A stretch of DNA of 14,440 nucleotides from Candidatus Colimorpha enterica (GTDB lineage: Bacteria; Bacillota; Clostridia; Oscillospirales; CAG-272). The DNA is taken from assembly GCA_000433515.1 (NCBI GenBank), contig FR891142.1, positions 1 to 14,440 on the forward strand, read 5' to 3'. How positions within the stretch are numbered: position 1 is the first letter of the stretch; every line of letters begins with the position of its first letter. The notes under the pieces are model-generated. The model saw only the letters and a program-made list of their open reading frames with translations. It was not told the origin of the DNA and made no database searches. A program made the translations under genes and the position numbers. Of the stretch, positions 6,390 to 14,152 are shown in pieces.

Positions 6390-7067
6390 TCAGTTTTCCT
6401 GTCCCGCCCCGCAATATCCGTCGGCGATTTTACGTCCGATCTCGCGTCCGGCATTGTCCGCATCGGCAAGAAGCTGCTCGGAGCGTGCCTTCATGGAGTC
6501 GGTTATGTCGCTGAACCTGTCCTTTGCCTCGGCGATCAGCTTTGCATAGCTGTCGAGATAGCTATCGGACACCGATTTCAGCTTTCCTTCAAGCTCGTCG
6601 ATCATGGCATTCATCTTCGTCTCAGCATCACGGCGGATCTTTTCGGCTTCAAGCTCCGCCTCTGCCTTTATCCGCTTTGCATCCTCTTCGGCGTCGTTTC
6701 TTATCTTATCGGCATTGCTGTTGGCAACGATAAGGATGTTTCCGACCTGCGAGCTCATTGAATCGTAAAGCCTTGACTTTTCGTCCTTTTCGCTGTTGCC
6801 CGCGGCGCTGTTCTTAAGCTCCTCAAGCTCGGCTTTCAGCTTTGCATTCTCGGTCTCGGCAGCCTCAAGCCGCTTTTTTGTTCCGTCGTCAGCAGTGTTT
6901 GCCGCAGGCGCCGGCATACGGTTCTGAAGATCGGCGATCTGTGCGCGGAGATCCGACTCGCGGCGCGAAAATCTGGTATTGACCTGTTCGATATAAGCGT
7001 TTACGTCGTCTTTATTATAACCTCTGAAAGATTCCCTGAATCTCAGCATGGAATTAGAATCGTTCAT
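6390..7067 (-). CDS. DivIVA-domain coiled-coil protein
   Basis: Cytoplasmic, probably membrane-curvature-associated protein of 225 residues. The N-terminus has the DivIVA signature LRFRESFRGYNKDDVNAYIEQV (about residues 8-29, given here in part: FRGYNKDDVNAYIEQV). A long charged coiled coil follows, interrupted by a low-complexity PAPAANTADDG linker near residues 52-62. The region from about 100 to 200 is rich in A, E, K and D heptads, including EEDAKRIKAEAELEAEKIRR. DivIVA-family proteins mark cell poles or division sites and recruit partners; the partner here is unknown. Its ATG overlaps the stop of the YgiQ gene by four bases (ATGA), so translation is likely coupled, and the XRE regulator follows after 14 bases. 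Confidence 0.85.
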   Translation of the reverse strand: MNDSNSMLRFRESFRGYNKDDVNAYIEQVNTRFSRRESDLRAQIADLQNRMPAPAANTADDGTKKRLEAAETENAKLKAELEELKNSAAGNSEKDEKSRLYDSMSSQVGNILIVANSNADKIRNDAEEDAKRIKAEAELEAEKIRRDAETKMNAMIDELEGKLKSVSDSYLDSYAKLIAEAKDRFSDITDSMKARSEQLLADADNAGREIGRKIADGYCGAGQEN

Positions 7068-9049
7068 TTCCGTTTATTCCTTCTGTTGTTGTCCTGATTT
7101 GTCTTGTTTCCTCTGCGTTCCTTTGGCTTGCGGTCTGACCCGCCGTTTTTTTCGCGTGTTCCTGCTCCGGAATGACTTTCAGCGACCTTTTTCGCGCCGG
7201 CCTTGTGCGGCGGTCTGCCTGTCACCTGCTGGTGCCCGGTGCTTTCCTGCCGTCCGTAACCGACAAGACAGTCCTTTCCGCTGCCGATAAGCTCTTCTCT
7301 GCCGCACTTTACAAGCGCCTCTCTGATAAGGGGCGCGTTTTCCTTCCGGTTATACTGCAGAAGTGCTCTCTGCATCAGCTTTTCGCGGTAGTCGTCGGTA
7401 CAGTACACGTTTTTGCCGGTAAGCGGGTCGATCCCCGTGTAGTACATGACGGTTGAAACGGTTCCGGGAGTGGGATAGAAATCCTGCACCTGCTCCGGTC
7501 TTACACCGTTCCTTTTAAGGTACAGCGCAAGCTCCACCGCATCGTTCAGCGTGCTTCCGGGATGGCTTGACATGAGATACGGCACGATATACTGCTCCTT
7601 GCCGCACTCCTTACTGTACTTAAAATATCTTCTTCTGAATTCCTCGTACTTATCGACCGACGGCTTGCCCATCAGCCGCAGGACGCTGTCGCAGATATGC
7701 TCCGGCGCGACCTTGAGCTGGCCGCTGACGTGGTCGCGGACGAGCTTTCTGAAAAAGTCCGGGCTTTTGTCGGCAAGCATATAGTCATACCGTATGCCGG
7801 AGCGGATGAACACCTTTTTCACCTTCGGTACGGCGGCAATGGCATTGAGCAGCTCTATATACTCGGAGTGGTCGGCTTTGAGATTTTTACACGGTTCAGG
7901 CGCGAGACATCTGCGGTTCAGGCACACCCCGTGCTTCAGCTGTTTGTCGCAGGCGGGGTATCTGAAATTGGCAGTCGGTCCGCCGACGTCGTGGATATAT
8001 CCCTTGAAATCCGGCATCGCGGCAATCTTCTTCGCCTCTTCGACGCAGGACTCAATGCTTCTTGACCGCAGTGTTCTTCCCTGATGGAAGGTGATGGCAC
8101 AGAAATTGCACCCGCCGAAGCATCCGCGGTTGTGGGTTATCGAAAAGCGCACCTCCTCGATAGCCGGAATGCCGCCGTCCTTTTCGTACGAAGGGTGATA
8201 TGTCCTCATATACGGAAGCGCATAGACGCGGTCAAGCTCTTCCCTTTCAAGCGGCGGCATCGGCGGGTTCTGGACAAGCATTTTATTGTCGTATATCTCG
8301 GTTATCGCCTTGCCGGTTATCGAATCCTGATTGAGGTACTGAACCTTATATGCCTCGGCATAGAGCTTTTTATCGGTCTTGAGATCGTCGTAATTCCATC
8401 CGCCGACGCTTTCGTAATGGATCCTGTCGCCGGGAGCCGTGAGATATACGGTTCCCCTGACGTCGTGGATCTTTTTTACCGGAATGCCTCTTGAAAGAAG
8501 CTCTGCCACGCGGAGAATTATGTTCTCGCCCATTCCGTAGGTCAGAATGTCGGCGCGGCTGTCAACAAGTATGCTGCGTCTGACTTTATTGTCCCAGTAA
8601 TCGTAATGCGCAAAACGGCGCAGGGACGCTTCAAGCCCGCCGATGATTATCGGGACATCACCGTATGCCTCCCTTATGCGGTTGCAGTAGACGATTACTG
8701 CCCGGTCGGGACGCACACCTGTCTTTCCTCCGGGAGTGTAATAGTCATAGTTTCTCTTTTTCTTTGCGACGGTGTAGTGTGCCACCATCGAATCTATATT
8801 GCCGCTTGAAACGAGAAAGCCGAGCCGCGGTTTTCCGAAGGTCTTCATTGCATCGGCGCTCTTATAGTCGGGCTGTGCAAGCATCGCCACCCGGAATCCG
8901 GCGTTCTCAAGCACCCTTGAGATTATCGCCGGACCGAATGACGGATGATCGACGTAGGCGTCCCCCGAAACGTAGACGAAATCGGGGGCGTCCCAGCCGC
9001 GCTCAAGCATTTCTTCTCTGTTGACCGGCAGAAAACCGTTCGGTTCCAT
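7064..9049 (-). CDS. ygiQ: YgiQ-family radical SAM protein
   Basis: Radical SAM enzyme of 661 residues, cytoplasmic. The [4Fe-4S]-binding motif CFGGCNFC (C307, C311, C314) follows FSITHNRG, exactly the YgiQ arrangement. Upstream are a cobalamin-binding-like N-terminal part (VYVSGDAYVDHPSFGPAIIS) and GGLEASLRRFAHYDYWDNKV. Downstream are KVAPEHICDSVLRLMGKP and QDFYPTPGTVSTVMYYTG, leading to the family's C-terminal DUF3362-type region. The last roughly 60 residues form a Lys/Arg/Gly/Asn-rich, probably disordered tail that could bind RNA (inference). The reaction catalysed by this family is not established to my knowledge. The start at 9049 lies five bases after the infB stop, with AGAAGG inside the last infB codons as ribosome binding site. 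It occupies the position usually held by rbfA. Confidence 0.92.
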   Translation of the reverse strand: MEPNGFLPVNREEMLERGWDAPDFVYVSGDAYVDHPSFGPAIISRVLENAGFRVAMLAQPDYKSADAMKTFGKPRLGFLVSSGNIDSMVAHYTVAKKKRNYDYYTPGGKTGVRPDRAVIVYCNRIREAYGDVPIIIGGLEASLRRFAHYDYWDNKVRRSILVDSRADILTYGMGENIILRVAELLSRGIPVKKIHDVRGTVYLTAPGDRIHYESVGGWNYDDLKTDKKLYAEAYKVQYLNQDSITGKAITEIYDNKMLVQNPPMPPLEREELDRVYALPYMRTYHPSYEKDGGIPAIEEVRFSITHNRGCFGGCNFCAITFHQGRTLRSRSIESCVEEAKKIAAMPDFKGYIHDVGGPTANFRYPACDKQLKHGVCLNRRCLAPEPCKNLKADHSEYIELLNAIAAVPKVKKVFIRSGIRYDYMLADKSPDFFRKLVRDHVSGQLKVAPEHICDSVLRLMGKPSVDKYEEFRRRYFKYSKECGKEQYIVPYLMSSHPGSTLNDAVELALYLKRNGVRPEQVQDFYPTPGTVSTVMYYTGIDPLTGKNVYCTDDYREKLMQRALLQYNRKENAPLIREALVKCGREELIGSGKDCLVGYGRQESTGHQQVTGRPPHKAGAKKVAESHSGAGTREKNGGSDRKPKERRGNKTNQDNNRRNKRK

Positions 9050-9054
9050 ACGGG

Positions 9055-11685
9055 TTAAGCCTTCTGCTCGACCATTTCGTAGACTTCAAGGATATCGCCT
9101 TCCTTGATATCGTTGAACTTTTCAAGCCCGATACCGCACTCGTAGCCCTCGGCGACTTCTTTGACGTCGTCCTTGAAGCGGCGGAGAGATGCGATCTTGT
9201 CCTCGAATATGACGACGCTGTCGCGGAGAACCCTGACCATGCCCTTCCTTGTGACCTTGCCGTCAAGGATATAGCATCCGGCAATAGTTCCGACGTTCGG
9301 AACACGGATGGTCTGTCTGACCTCGGCGTGACCGAGAAGCTCCTCTTTGAATACCGGAGCCAGCATTCCCTTCATTGCCGCAGTGATCTCCTCTATGCAC
9401 TGATAGATGATCCTGTAAGTGCGGATATCGACCTTCTGTCTGTCTGCCGTGTCAAGCGCATTCTTGTCGGGGCGGACATTGAAGCCGACTATAATGGCGT
9501 TCGATGCCGCCGCAAGCATTACGTCGCCCTCTGTGATTCCGCCGACCGCGGAGTGGATGATTCTGACCTTGACCTCGCTGTTCGACAGCTTTTCAAGCGA
9601 GGATCTGACAGCCTCTGCGGAGCCGACAACGTCTGCCTTGACGATGATTTTGAGTTCCTTTGCTCCGTCGGAGATCTGAGCGAAGAGGTCGTCGAGGCTG
9701 ACCTTTGCGTTTGCGCCGAGCTCCTCCTCGCGTATCTTCTGTCTGCGCTTGTCGGCAAGCTCTCTTGCCATTCTTTCGTCCTCGACGGCATTGAACTCGT
9801 CTCCGGAGGTCGGAACATCGGAAAGACCGATGATCTCGACCGGCACCGAAGGACCTGCCTCGGAAACACTGACACCCTTGTCGTCCTTCATGGCACGGAC
9901 GCGTCCAACCGCGGTTCCCGCGATTATCGTGTCGCCGTTGCGGAGCGTACCGTTCTGGACGAGAACCGTTGCAACGGGGCCTCTTCCCTTGTCGAGCTTT
10001 GCCTCGATGACGATACCCTTTGCACGGCGGTTGGGGTTAGCCTTGAGCTCCTTCATTTCGGCAACGATAAGCACGCTTTCAAGCAGCTTGTCGATTCCCT
10101 GCTTCTTCAGAGCCGAGACAGGAACGCAGATGACGTCGCCGCCCCATTCTTCCGGAACAAGGTCGTACTTTGTAAGCTCCTGCTTGATGTTGTCGGGATT
10201 TGCGCCCTGCTTATCCATTTTGTTTATCGCAACGACTATATCAAGTCCGGCAGCCTTTGCGTGGTTGATCGCCTCAACCGTCTGCGGCATGATTCCGTCG
10301 TCAGCCGCGACGACGAGGATCGCGATATCGGTAGCCTTTGCACCTCTTGCGCGCATTGCGGTGAATGCTTCGTGTCCGGGGGTGTCAAGGAAGGTTATCG
10401 GCTGACCGTCGATATTGACTCTGTACGCGCCGATGTGCTGTGTGATGCCGCCCGCCTCGCCTGCGGTAACATTCGCATGGCGGATAGCATCGAGTATGGA
10501 GGTCTTTCCGTGGTCAACATGACCCATGACAACGACGACAGGCGCTCTCGGAACGAGATTTTCCTCGGTATCCTCTGCCTCGTCGAAGAGCTTTTCCTCG
10601 ATCGTGACCCTGATCTCGCGGCTGACCTTTGCGCCGAGTTCGTCCGCGATGAGATATGCGGTATCGTAATCAATGACCTGATTGACATTTGCCATGACAC
10701 CGAGGAGCATGAGTCTCTTTATGACCTCGGAAGCCGTGACCTTGAGCCTTGATGCAAGCTCTCCCACGGTTATTTCGTCGGGGATGGAGACGGCAAGCTG
10801 CTGCTTGCGCGCCTTTTCAAGCTCCATCTGCTTGATCTTGTCCGCGGCGCGCTTTTCCCTGTCGTTCTTTCCGCGGAAGGGGGTGCGCTGGTTCTGATTG
10901 TTGTTCTGCTTCTTGAGCTTCTGTTTTTCCGGAGCAAAGCTGTTTCTCTTGCCGTTGCCGTCGGCGGCAACGAAGCTTTCGAGCTTTTCGTCGTACTTGG
11001 AAAGATCGACATCGTTTGCCCTTGTATCGACGGTTCTTGTCTTTCCCACCCTGCTGTCGCCGGAGGAAACGATAACGCTGCCGCTTTTTTCGGGCTTTTC
11101 TGCCTTTCCGCCGATCGTGAATGCCGGTTTTTCCTGCTGGGGCTGCGGCTTCTTCTGGTCGCGGGGCTTCTGCTCCTTCTGACGGCTGAACTCCGGCTTT
11201 TTCTCGAATCTGCCGAATCTGTTTGCCTGATTGCCGCGCGGATCGTTCTTCGCGTCCTGAGCCGGCTTATTGTCGGACGGTTTCTTTGTGCCGTCGGGCT
11301 TCTTCATCTCCGCAGGCTTTCTTGCCGGCGCGGGGGGCTGCTGCCTGTCATTTGCCGGTCTGACAGCGTCCTTCTTCGCGGGCTGTTTTGCCGGAGCGTT
11401 CTGCGCGGAGCCTGCGCTTTCCTGCTTTGCCGGCTCCGGCTTTGGCGCGGAAGCATCGTCCTTCCGGGCTATGGTGACCTTTCCGGCAAGATAGTCGTCG
11501 AAGTTTGCGACCTGCTTCTTTGAAGTCAGCGCCTCCATAACGACGTTGAACTCCTCTGTCTCGACGACTGAGGAATGCTTTCTGCCGGTCATTCCGAGCT
11601 TCGTGAACAGATCAAGAAGATCCTTGCTCTTCATGTTCAGGTCTTTTGCCATCGTGTTGATCTTATATTTCTGGTTATTTATCAT
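9055..11685 (-). CDS. infB: Translation initiation factor IF-2
   Basis: GTPase of 876 residues that places initiator fMet-tRNA on the 30S subunit and promotes 50S joining. An N-terminal IF2_N module (residues about 5-52) begins KINTMAKDLNMKSKDLLDL. A long Lys/Gln/Pro/Asn-rich disordered linker (about 60-300) follows, then a second IF2_N module starting near PDEITVGELASRLKVTASEV. The G domain has GHVDHGKT (G388-T395), DTPGHE (D434-H438) and NKMD (N488-D491). Domains II, III and C2 follow to the C-terminal EVYEMVEQKA. The ATG at 11685 is supported by AAAGGA, which overlaps the ylxQ stop; an internal ATG (residue 12) has no clear binding site. It sits in the conserved nusA-ylxR-ylxQ-infB order. 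Length is normal for a Gram-positive IF-2 with a long linker. Confidence 0.98.
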   Translation of the reverse strand: MINNQKYKINTMAKDLNMKSKDLLDLFTKLGMTGRKHSSVVETEEFNVVMEALTSKKQVANFDDYLAGKVTIARKDDASAPKPEPAKQESAGSAQNAPAKQPAKKDAVRPANDRQQPPAPARKPAEMKKPDGTKKPSDNKPAQDAKNDPRGNQANRFGRFEKKPEFSRQKEQKPRDQKKPQPQQEKPAFTIGGKAEKPEKSGSVIVSSGDSRVGKTRTVDTRANDVDLSKYDEKLESFVAADGNGKRNSFAPEKQKLKKQNNNQNQRTPFRGKNDREKRAADKIKQMELEKARKQQLAVSIPDEITVGELASRLKVTASEVIKRLMLLGVMANVNQVIDYDTAYLIADELGAKVSREIRVTIEEKLFDEAEDTEENLVPRAPVVVVMGHVDHGKTSILDAIRHANVTAGEAGGITQHIGAYRVNIDGQPITFLDTPGHEAFTAMRARGAKATDIAILVVAADDGIMPQTVEAINHAKAAGLDIVVAINKMDKQGANPDNIKQELTKYDLVPEEWGGDVICVPVSALKKQGIDKLLESVLIVAEMKELKANPNRRAKGIVIEAKLDKGRGPVATVLVQNGTLRNGDTIIAGTAVGRVRAMKDDKGVSVSEAGPSVPVEIIGLSDVPTSGDEFNAVEDERMARELADKRRQKIREEELGANAKVSLDDLFAQISDGAKELKIIVKADVVGSAEAVRSSLEKLSNSEVKVRIIHSAVGGITEGDVMLAAASNAIIVGFNVRPDKNALDTADRQKVDIRTYRIIYQCIEEITAAMKGMLAPVFKEELLGHAEVRQTIRVPNVGTIAGCYILDGKVTRKGMVRVLRDSVVIFEDKIASLRRFKDDVKEVAEGYECGIGLEKFNDIKEGDILEVYEMVEQKA

Positions 11686-11701
11686 TCTGTGACCAATCCT
11701 T

Positions 11702-12139
11702 TCATGATCGTTCAGACCTGTCGGTCCTCATACCGTCAAAAGCGGAGACGGCTTTCGATATCCCGGCCGTAAAATCACGGTCGAACACCGCGCATACGGC
11801 AGCTGACGGGCTTTTACCCGTCCGCTGTCCAATCTCGTCGGCGGGAATACCGGTAACATAATAACTCATGTTATAGTATGTGCAGGCATTGATTATTCTC
11901 TTCTTCGTGTTCGCCGAGGCATCGGCGGCGATAAGCACTATCCCGAGCGGGTGCTTCGTTTTTCCGTCCCCGTCGTCGGGAATGCCGTGACGCCTTATGT
12001 CATCGCAGACCCTGTCGGTGCCGCATGAGAGCTTTCCCGCCCTCATGGCAAAACCGAGAAGCGAAAGCAGCTTGCCGTTCAGTATCTTTTCCCGTGCCTC
12101 TTCCGGAAGCTCCTGCACCATTCTGTCTTTTTCCGTCAC
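11702..12139 (-). CDS. ylxQ: YlxQ-like L7Ae-family RNA-binding protein
   Basis: Ribosomal-protein-like RNA-binding protein of the L7Ae/L30e fold, 145 residues from a GTG start. Family features are NGKLLSLLGFAMRAGKLSCG, then IVLIAADASANTKKRI and YVTGIPADEIGQRTGKS, ending with AAVCAVFDRDFTAGI. In B. subtilis the equivalent YlxQ is about 100 residues; here there are an insertion (PDDGDGKTKHPL) and a C-terminal tail of about 20 residues. L7Ae-fold proteins bind kink-turn RNAs; the exact RNA partner here is unknown. The GTG overlaps the ylxR stop by four bases (GTGA), with GAGGGGG about 11 bases upstream. An ATG at 12121 is a less likely alternative start. infB begins 16 bases after its stop. Confidence 0.85.
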   Translation of the reverse strand: MTEKDRMVQELPEEAREKILNGKLLSLLGFAMRAGKLSCGTDRVCDDIRRHGIPDDGDGKTKHPLGIVLIAADASANTKKRIINACTYYNMSYYVTGIPADEIGQRTGKSPSAAVCAVFDRDFTAGISKAVSAFDGMRTDRSERS

Positions 12140-12402
12140 TTTTCCGAAAGCCCCCTCTCAAGTTCTTCGTAAACCTCATCGGAGATCGTGACCTCGAGAT
12201 TTCTCTCCAGCCGCTTTGCCTTTCTTGCCTTTTTCAGGCACTCGGCACTGCGGCAGATATACGCGCCTCTTCCTGCTTTTTTGCCGGTCGGATCAAGCTC
12301 CGCGCCGCCGTCGGGAAGTCTGACCACCCTGATCAGGTCCTTCTTGGGAAAAGATATCCCGCACCCTACGCATCTGCGTTCGGGGATCTTCTTTTCTTTC
12401 AT
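12136..12402 (-). CDS. ylxR: YlxR-family RNA-binding protein (DUF448)
   Basis: Small basic protein of 88 residues, encoded between nusA and ylxQ as in most Firmicutes. The family signature is clear: PERRCVGCGISFPKKDLIRV with its CxxC, then LDPTGKKAGRGAYICRSAEC and a basic LKKARKAKRLERNL helix. YlxR proteins are RNA-binding, and in B. subtilis the homologue has been reported to interact with RNase P (proposed name RnpM); this is recalled, not shown here. The start at 12402 is supported by TAAGGAG, which contains the nusA stop codon, 15 bases downstream of nusA. Its stop overlaps the ylxQ start. Confidence 0.92.
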   Translation of the reverse strand: MKEKKIPERRCVGCGISFPKKDLIRVVRLPDGGAELDPTGKKAGRGAYICRSAECLKKARKAKRLERNLEVTISDEVYEELERGLSEK

Positions 12403-12417
12403 CGGGTGATATGCTCC

Positions 12418-13446
12418 TTACTGATCGACCTTTATATCGATCTTGAAGCCGGTGAGACGTGCGGCGAGGCGGGCATTCTGTCCCTCCTTGCCGATCGCAA
12501 GGGAGAGCTGGTCGGCGTCAACGAAAACGCGGCACACCTTCTCCTCCTCGATCACGACGCGGTTTATCTTTGCCGGGGAGAGTGCGGAGGCTATGAATTC
12601 CTCCGGCACGTCGCTGTACCTGACAATATCGATCTTTTCTCCGCCGAGCTCCTTCAGGATATTTGATATCCTCATGCTTCTCGAGCCGATGCAGGCGCCG
12701 ACCGGATCAACGCTCTCGTCGTTCGACATGACCGCGACCTTGCTTCTTGAGCCTGCCTCTCTTGTAACGCCCTTTATAACGACGGTTCCGTCCTGGATTT
12801 CCGGAATTTCAAGCTCGAAGAGTCTTCTGACAAGTCCGGGGTGGGTTCTTGAAAGGGTGACGAGCGGTCCGCGCGATTCTTTTCTGACCTCGGTGACAAA
12901 GACCTTTATTCTGTCGTTATCGTTGAAACGGTCGCCGGGGATCTGCTCGCTTTTGAGAAGCGTTGCGATGCTTGTTCCGGTATCAACGGTTACGTTTCCG
13001 GTCGCCTCGTCGGTACGGAGAACGGTTGCGGTGATTATCTCTTCCTTCTTGTCCTCATACTCCTTGATCATCATTCCGCGCTCTGCTTCTCTTATGCCCT
13101 GAATAATGACCTGCTTTGCGGTCTGGGCGCTGAGACGGCGGAAATTCTTCATCTTAAGCTCTTCCTCGGCAATGCCGCCGAGCTTGTAATGGCGGTTCAT
13201 TTTCTTTGCGTCCTCAACGCTTATCTGCGTCTCGGGATCCTCGACAGTCTCGACGATGTCGTACTGTCTGAACATTCTGACGTCCTTCTTCACTGGGTCA
13301 AGGACGACTCTTACGTTTGCATTGCCGCCCTGATCTCTCTTGAACGCGCTGATAAGCGCCGCCTCTACTCTCTCGAGCATATACTCCTTCGGTATACCCT
13401 TCTGCTTTTCAAGCAGGTCGAGCGCCTCAAAAAATTCGGTATTCAT
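12418..13446 (-). CDS. nusA: Transcription termination/antitermination factor NusA
   Basis: RNA polymerase-binding elongation factor of 342 residues that controls pausing, termination and antitermination. The N-terminal domain (1-125) begins MNTEFFEALDLLEKQKGIPK and includes RVEAALISAFKRD. An S1 domain lies near 133-200 (ITATVLRTDEATGNVTVD), with KH1 about 205-280 and KH2 about 281-342, closing with AIGKEGQNARLAARLTG. It lacks the acidic C-terminal repeats of proteobacterial NusA, as usual in Firmicutes. KH1 reads IGSRSMRISNIL: the second glycine of the usual GXXG loop is Ser257 (G254-S-R-S257). GGAGG lies about 15 bases before the ATG, slightly long. It is separated from rimP by 60 bases and from ylxR by 15. 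Confidence 0.97.
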   Translation of the reverse strand: MNTEFFEALDLLEKQKGIPKEYMLERVEAALISAFKRDQGGNANVRVVLDPVKKDVRMFRQYDIVETVEDPETQISVEDAKKMNRHYKLGGIAEEELKMKNFRRLSAQTAKQVIIQGIREAERGMMIKEYEDKKEEIITATVLRTDEATGNVTVDTGTSIATLLKSEQIPGDRFNDNDRIKVFVTEVRKESRGPLVTLSRTHPGLVRRLFELEIPEIQDGTVVIKGVTREAGSRSKVAVMSNDESVDPVGACIGSRSMRISNILKELGGEKIDIVRYSDVPEEFIASALSPAKINRVVIEEEKVCRVFVDADQLSLAIGKEGQNARLAARLTGFKIDIKVDQ

Positions 13447-13506
13447 TTTGTTTTTAAATTTCCTCCGGTTTAAGTGGTTATGCGGGTGCCCCTATGCGGC
13501 GTTCCC

Positions 13507-13977
13507 TCAGTTATCATCAAAATCGAAATGTATATTTGCCTTTGAAACGGCATCAAGCGGGATCAGCCTTTCGCCGACGGTGAGCGTTTTTCCGTCGGGA
13601 TCGAAGCTGTTCAGCACACCGGTCAGCTGCTTTGAGCCGTCAATGGCTGTGAAGAATTTCAGGTCGATCTCCCGTCCGACCGCGTATTCAAAATGTGCAC
13701 AGGTGCGCAGCTCCCTTTCCACACCGGGAGAGGACACCTCAAGGTAATACTGCACCGGTATCGGGTCGGCTTCATCGAGAACCGGATCGATGGCGCGGTG
13801 AACCGCCTCGCAGTCGTCGATATCAACGCCGTCGTCGCTGTCGATCGTCACACGAAGGATCTGCCTTGCTCCCTCCCTTACATATTCGACATCCCAGAGC
13901 CGGCAGCCCTGCGCCTCAACATACGGCTTAATAATTTCACTGACTGTTTCCGCAATATTTTTACGGTTATTTGCCAT
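13507..13977 (-). CDS. rimP: Ribosome maturation factor RimP
   Basis: Assembly factor for the 30S subunit, 156 residues, first gene of the nusA-infB operon. N-terminal domain: VSEIIKPYVEAQGCRLWDVEYVREGARQ (in part), then RVTIDSDDGVDIDDCEAVHRAI. The YYLEVSSPGVERELR block is the most conserved RimP signature. The C-terminal SH3-like domain contains GVLNSFDPDGKTLTVG and ends DFDDN. Length is typical. The ATG at 13977 is preceded by AAAGGACAGG. Its leader of roughly 93 bases contains the 11-bp hairpin at 14022-14049. Confidence 0.96.
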   Translation of the reverse strand: MANNRKNIAETVSEIIKPYVEAQGCRLWDVEYVREGARQILRVTIDSDDGVDIDDCEAVHRAIDPVLDEADPIPVQYYLEVSSPGVERELRTCAHFEYAVGREIDLKFFTAIDGSKQLTGVLNSFDPDGKTLTVGERLIPLDAVSKANIHFDFDDN

Positions 13978-14021
13978 CGGTCAAACCTGTCCTTTCAGAT
14001 ATACAGTCTCCGAACAAAAGT

Positions 14022-14049
14022 TTAAGAGTAGGCGCGAACCTACTCTTAA
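14022..14049 (-). promoter_or_regulatory. Perfect 11-bp hairpin in the rimP operon leader
   Basis: TTAAGAGTAGG (14022-14032) and CCTACTCTTAA (14039-14049) form a perfect stem with a 6-base loop (CGCGAA, read on the plus strand). On the minus strand the hairpin begins about 20 bases after the predicted transcription start and is followed by ACTTTTGTTC, only a weak T-tract. It could be an attenuator, a protein-binding leader or an mRNA-stabilising 5' stem. Regulation of rimP-nusA-infB operons through their leaders is known in other bacteria, but I cannot match this to a specific described motif. Confidence 0.6.
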
Positions 14050-14076
14050 TACTCCTGATCTTAATAATGCTTATAT

Positions 14077-14105
14077 ATTATATCACAACTCATCCCCGAT
14101 TGCAA
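14077..14105 (-). promoter_or_regulatory. Extended -10 promoter for the rimP-nusA-infB operon
   Basis: On the minus strand TTGCAA (14105-14100) serves as -35, followed by 17 bases and a perfect TATAAT (14082-14077). TG one base before it gives an extended -10 (TGATATAAT). Transcription would start near 14070. The promoter lies in the roughly 175-base gap after the formate-tetrahydrofolate ligase gene, where no convincing terminator is seen, so some read-through from that gene is possible. Confidence 0.78.
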
Positions 14106-14152
14106 TAGCTTTCGCGGACTTTTTTACGAAAATTCCGGTTTTTTTCCGCTTT

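Noticed and set aside
5866..6549. 227-residue open frame antisense to the XRE and DivIVA-like genes
   Set aside because: It crosses two real genes on the opposite strand, has no motif, and its composition is that of a shadow frame.
9328..10752. 474-residue open frame antisense to infB
   Set aside because: It lies entirely inside the conserved infB gene, has no ribosome binding site or recognisable domain, and is a by-product of the codon bias of the real gene.
14106..14152. Possible terminator between fhs and the rimP promoter
   Set aside because: The stretch is A/T-run-rich, but only weak 5-bp pairings with mismatches or long loops can be drawn, so no terminator is called.
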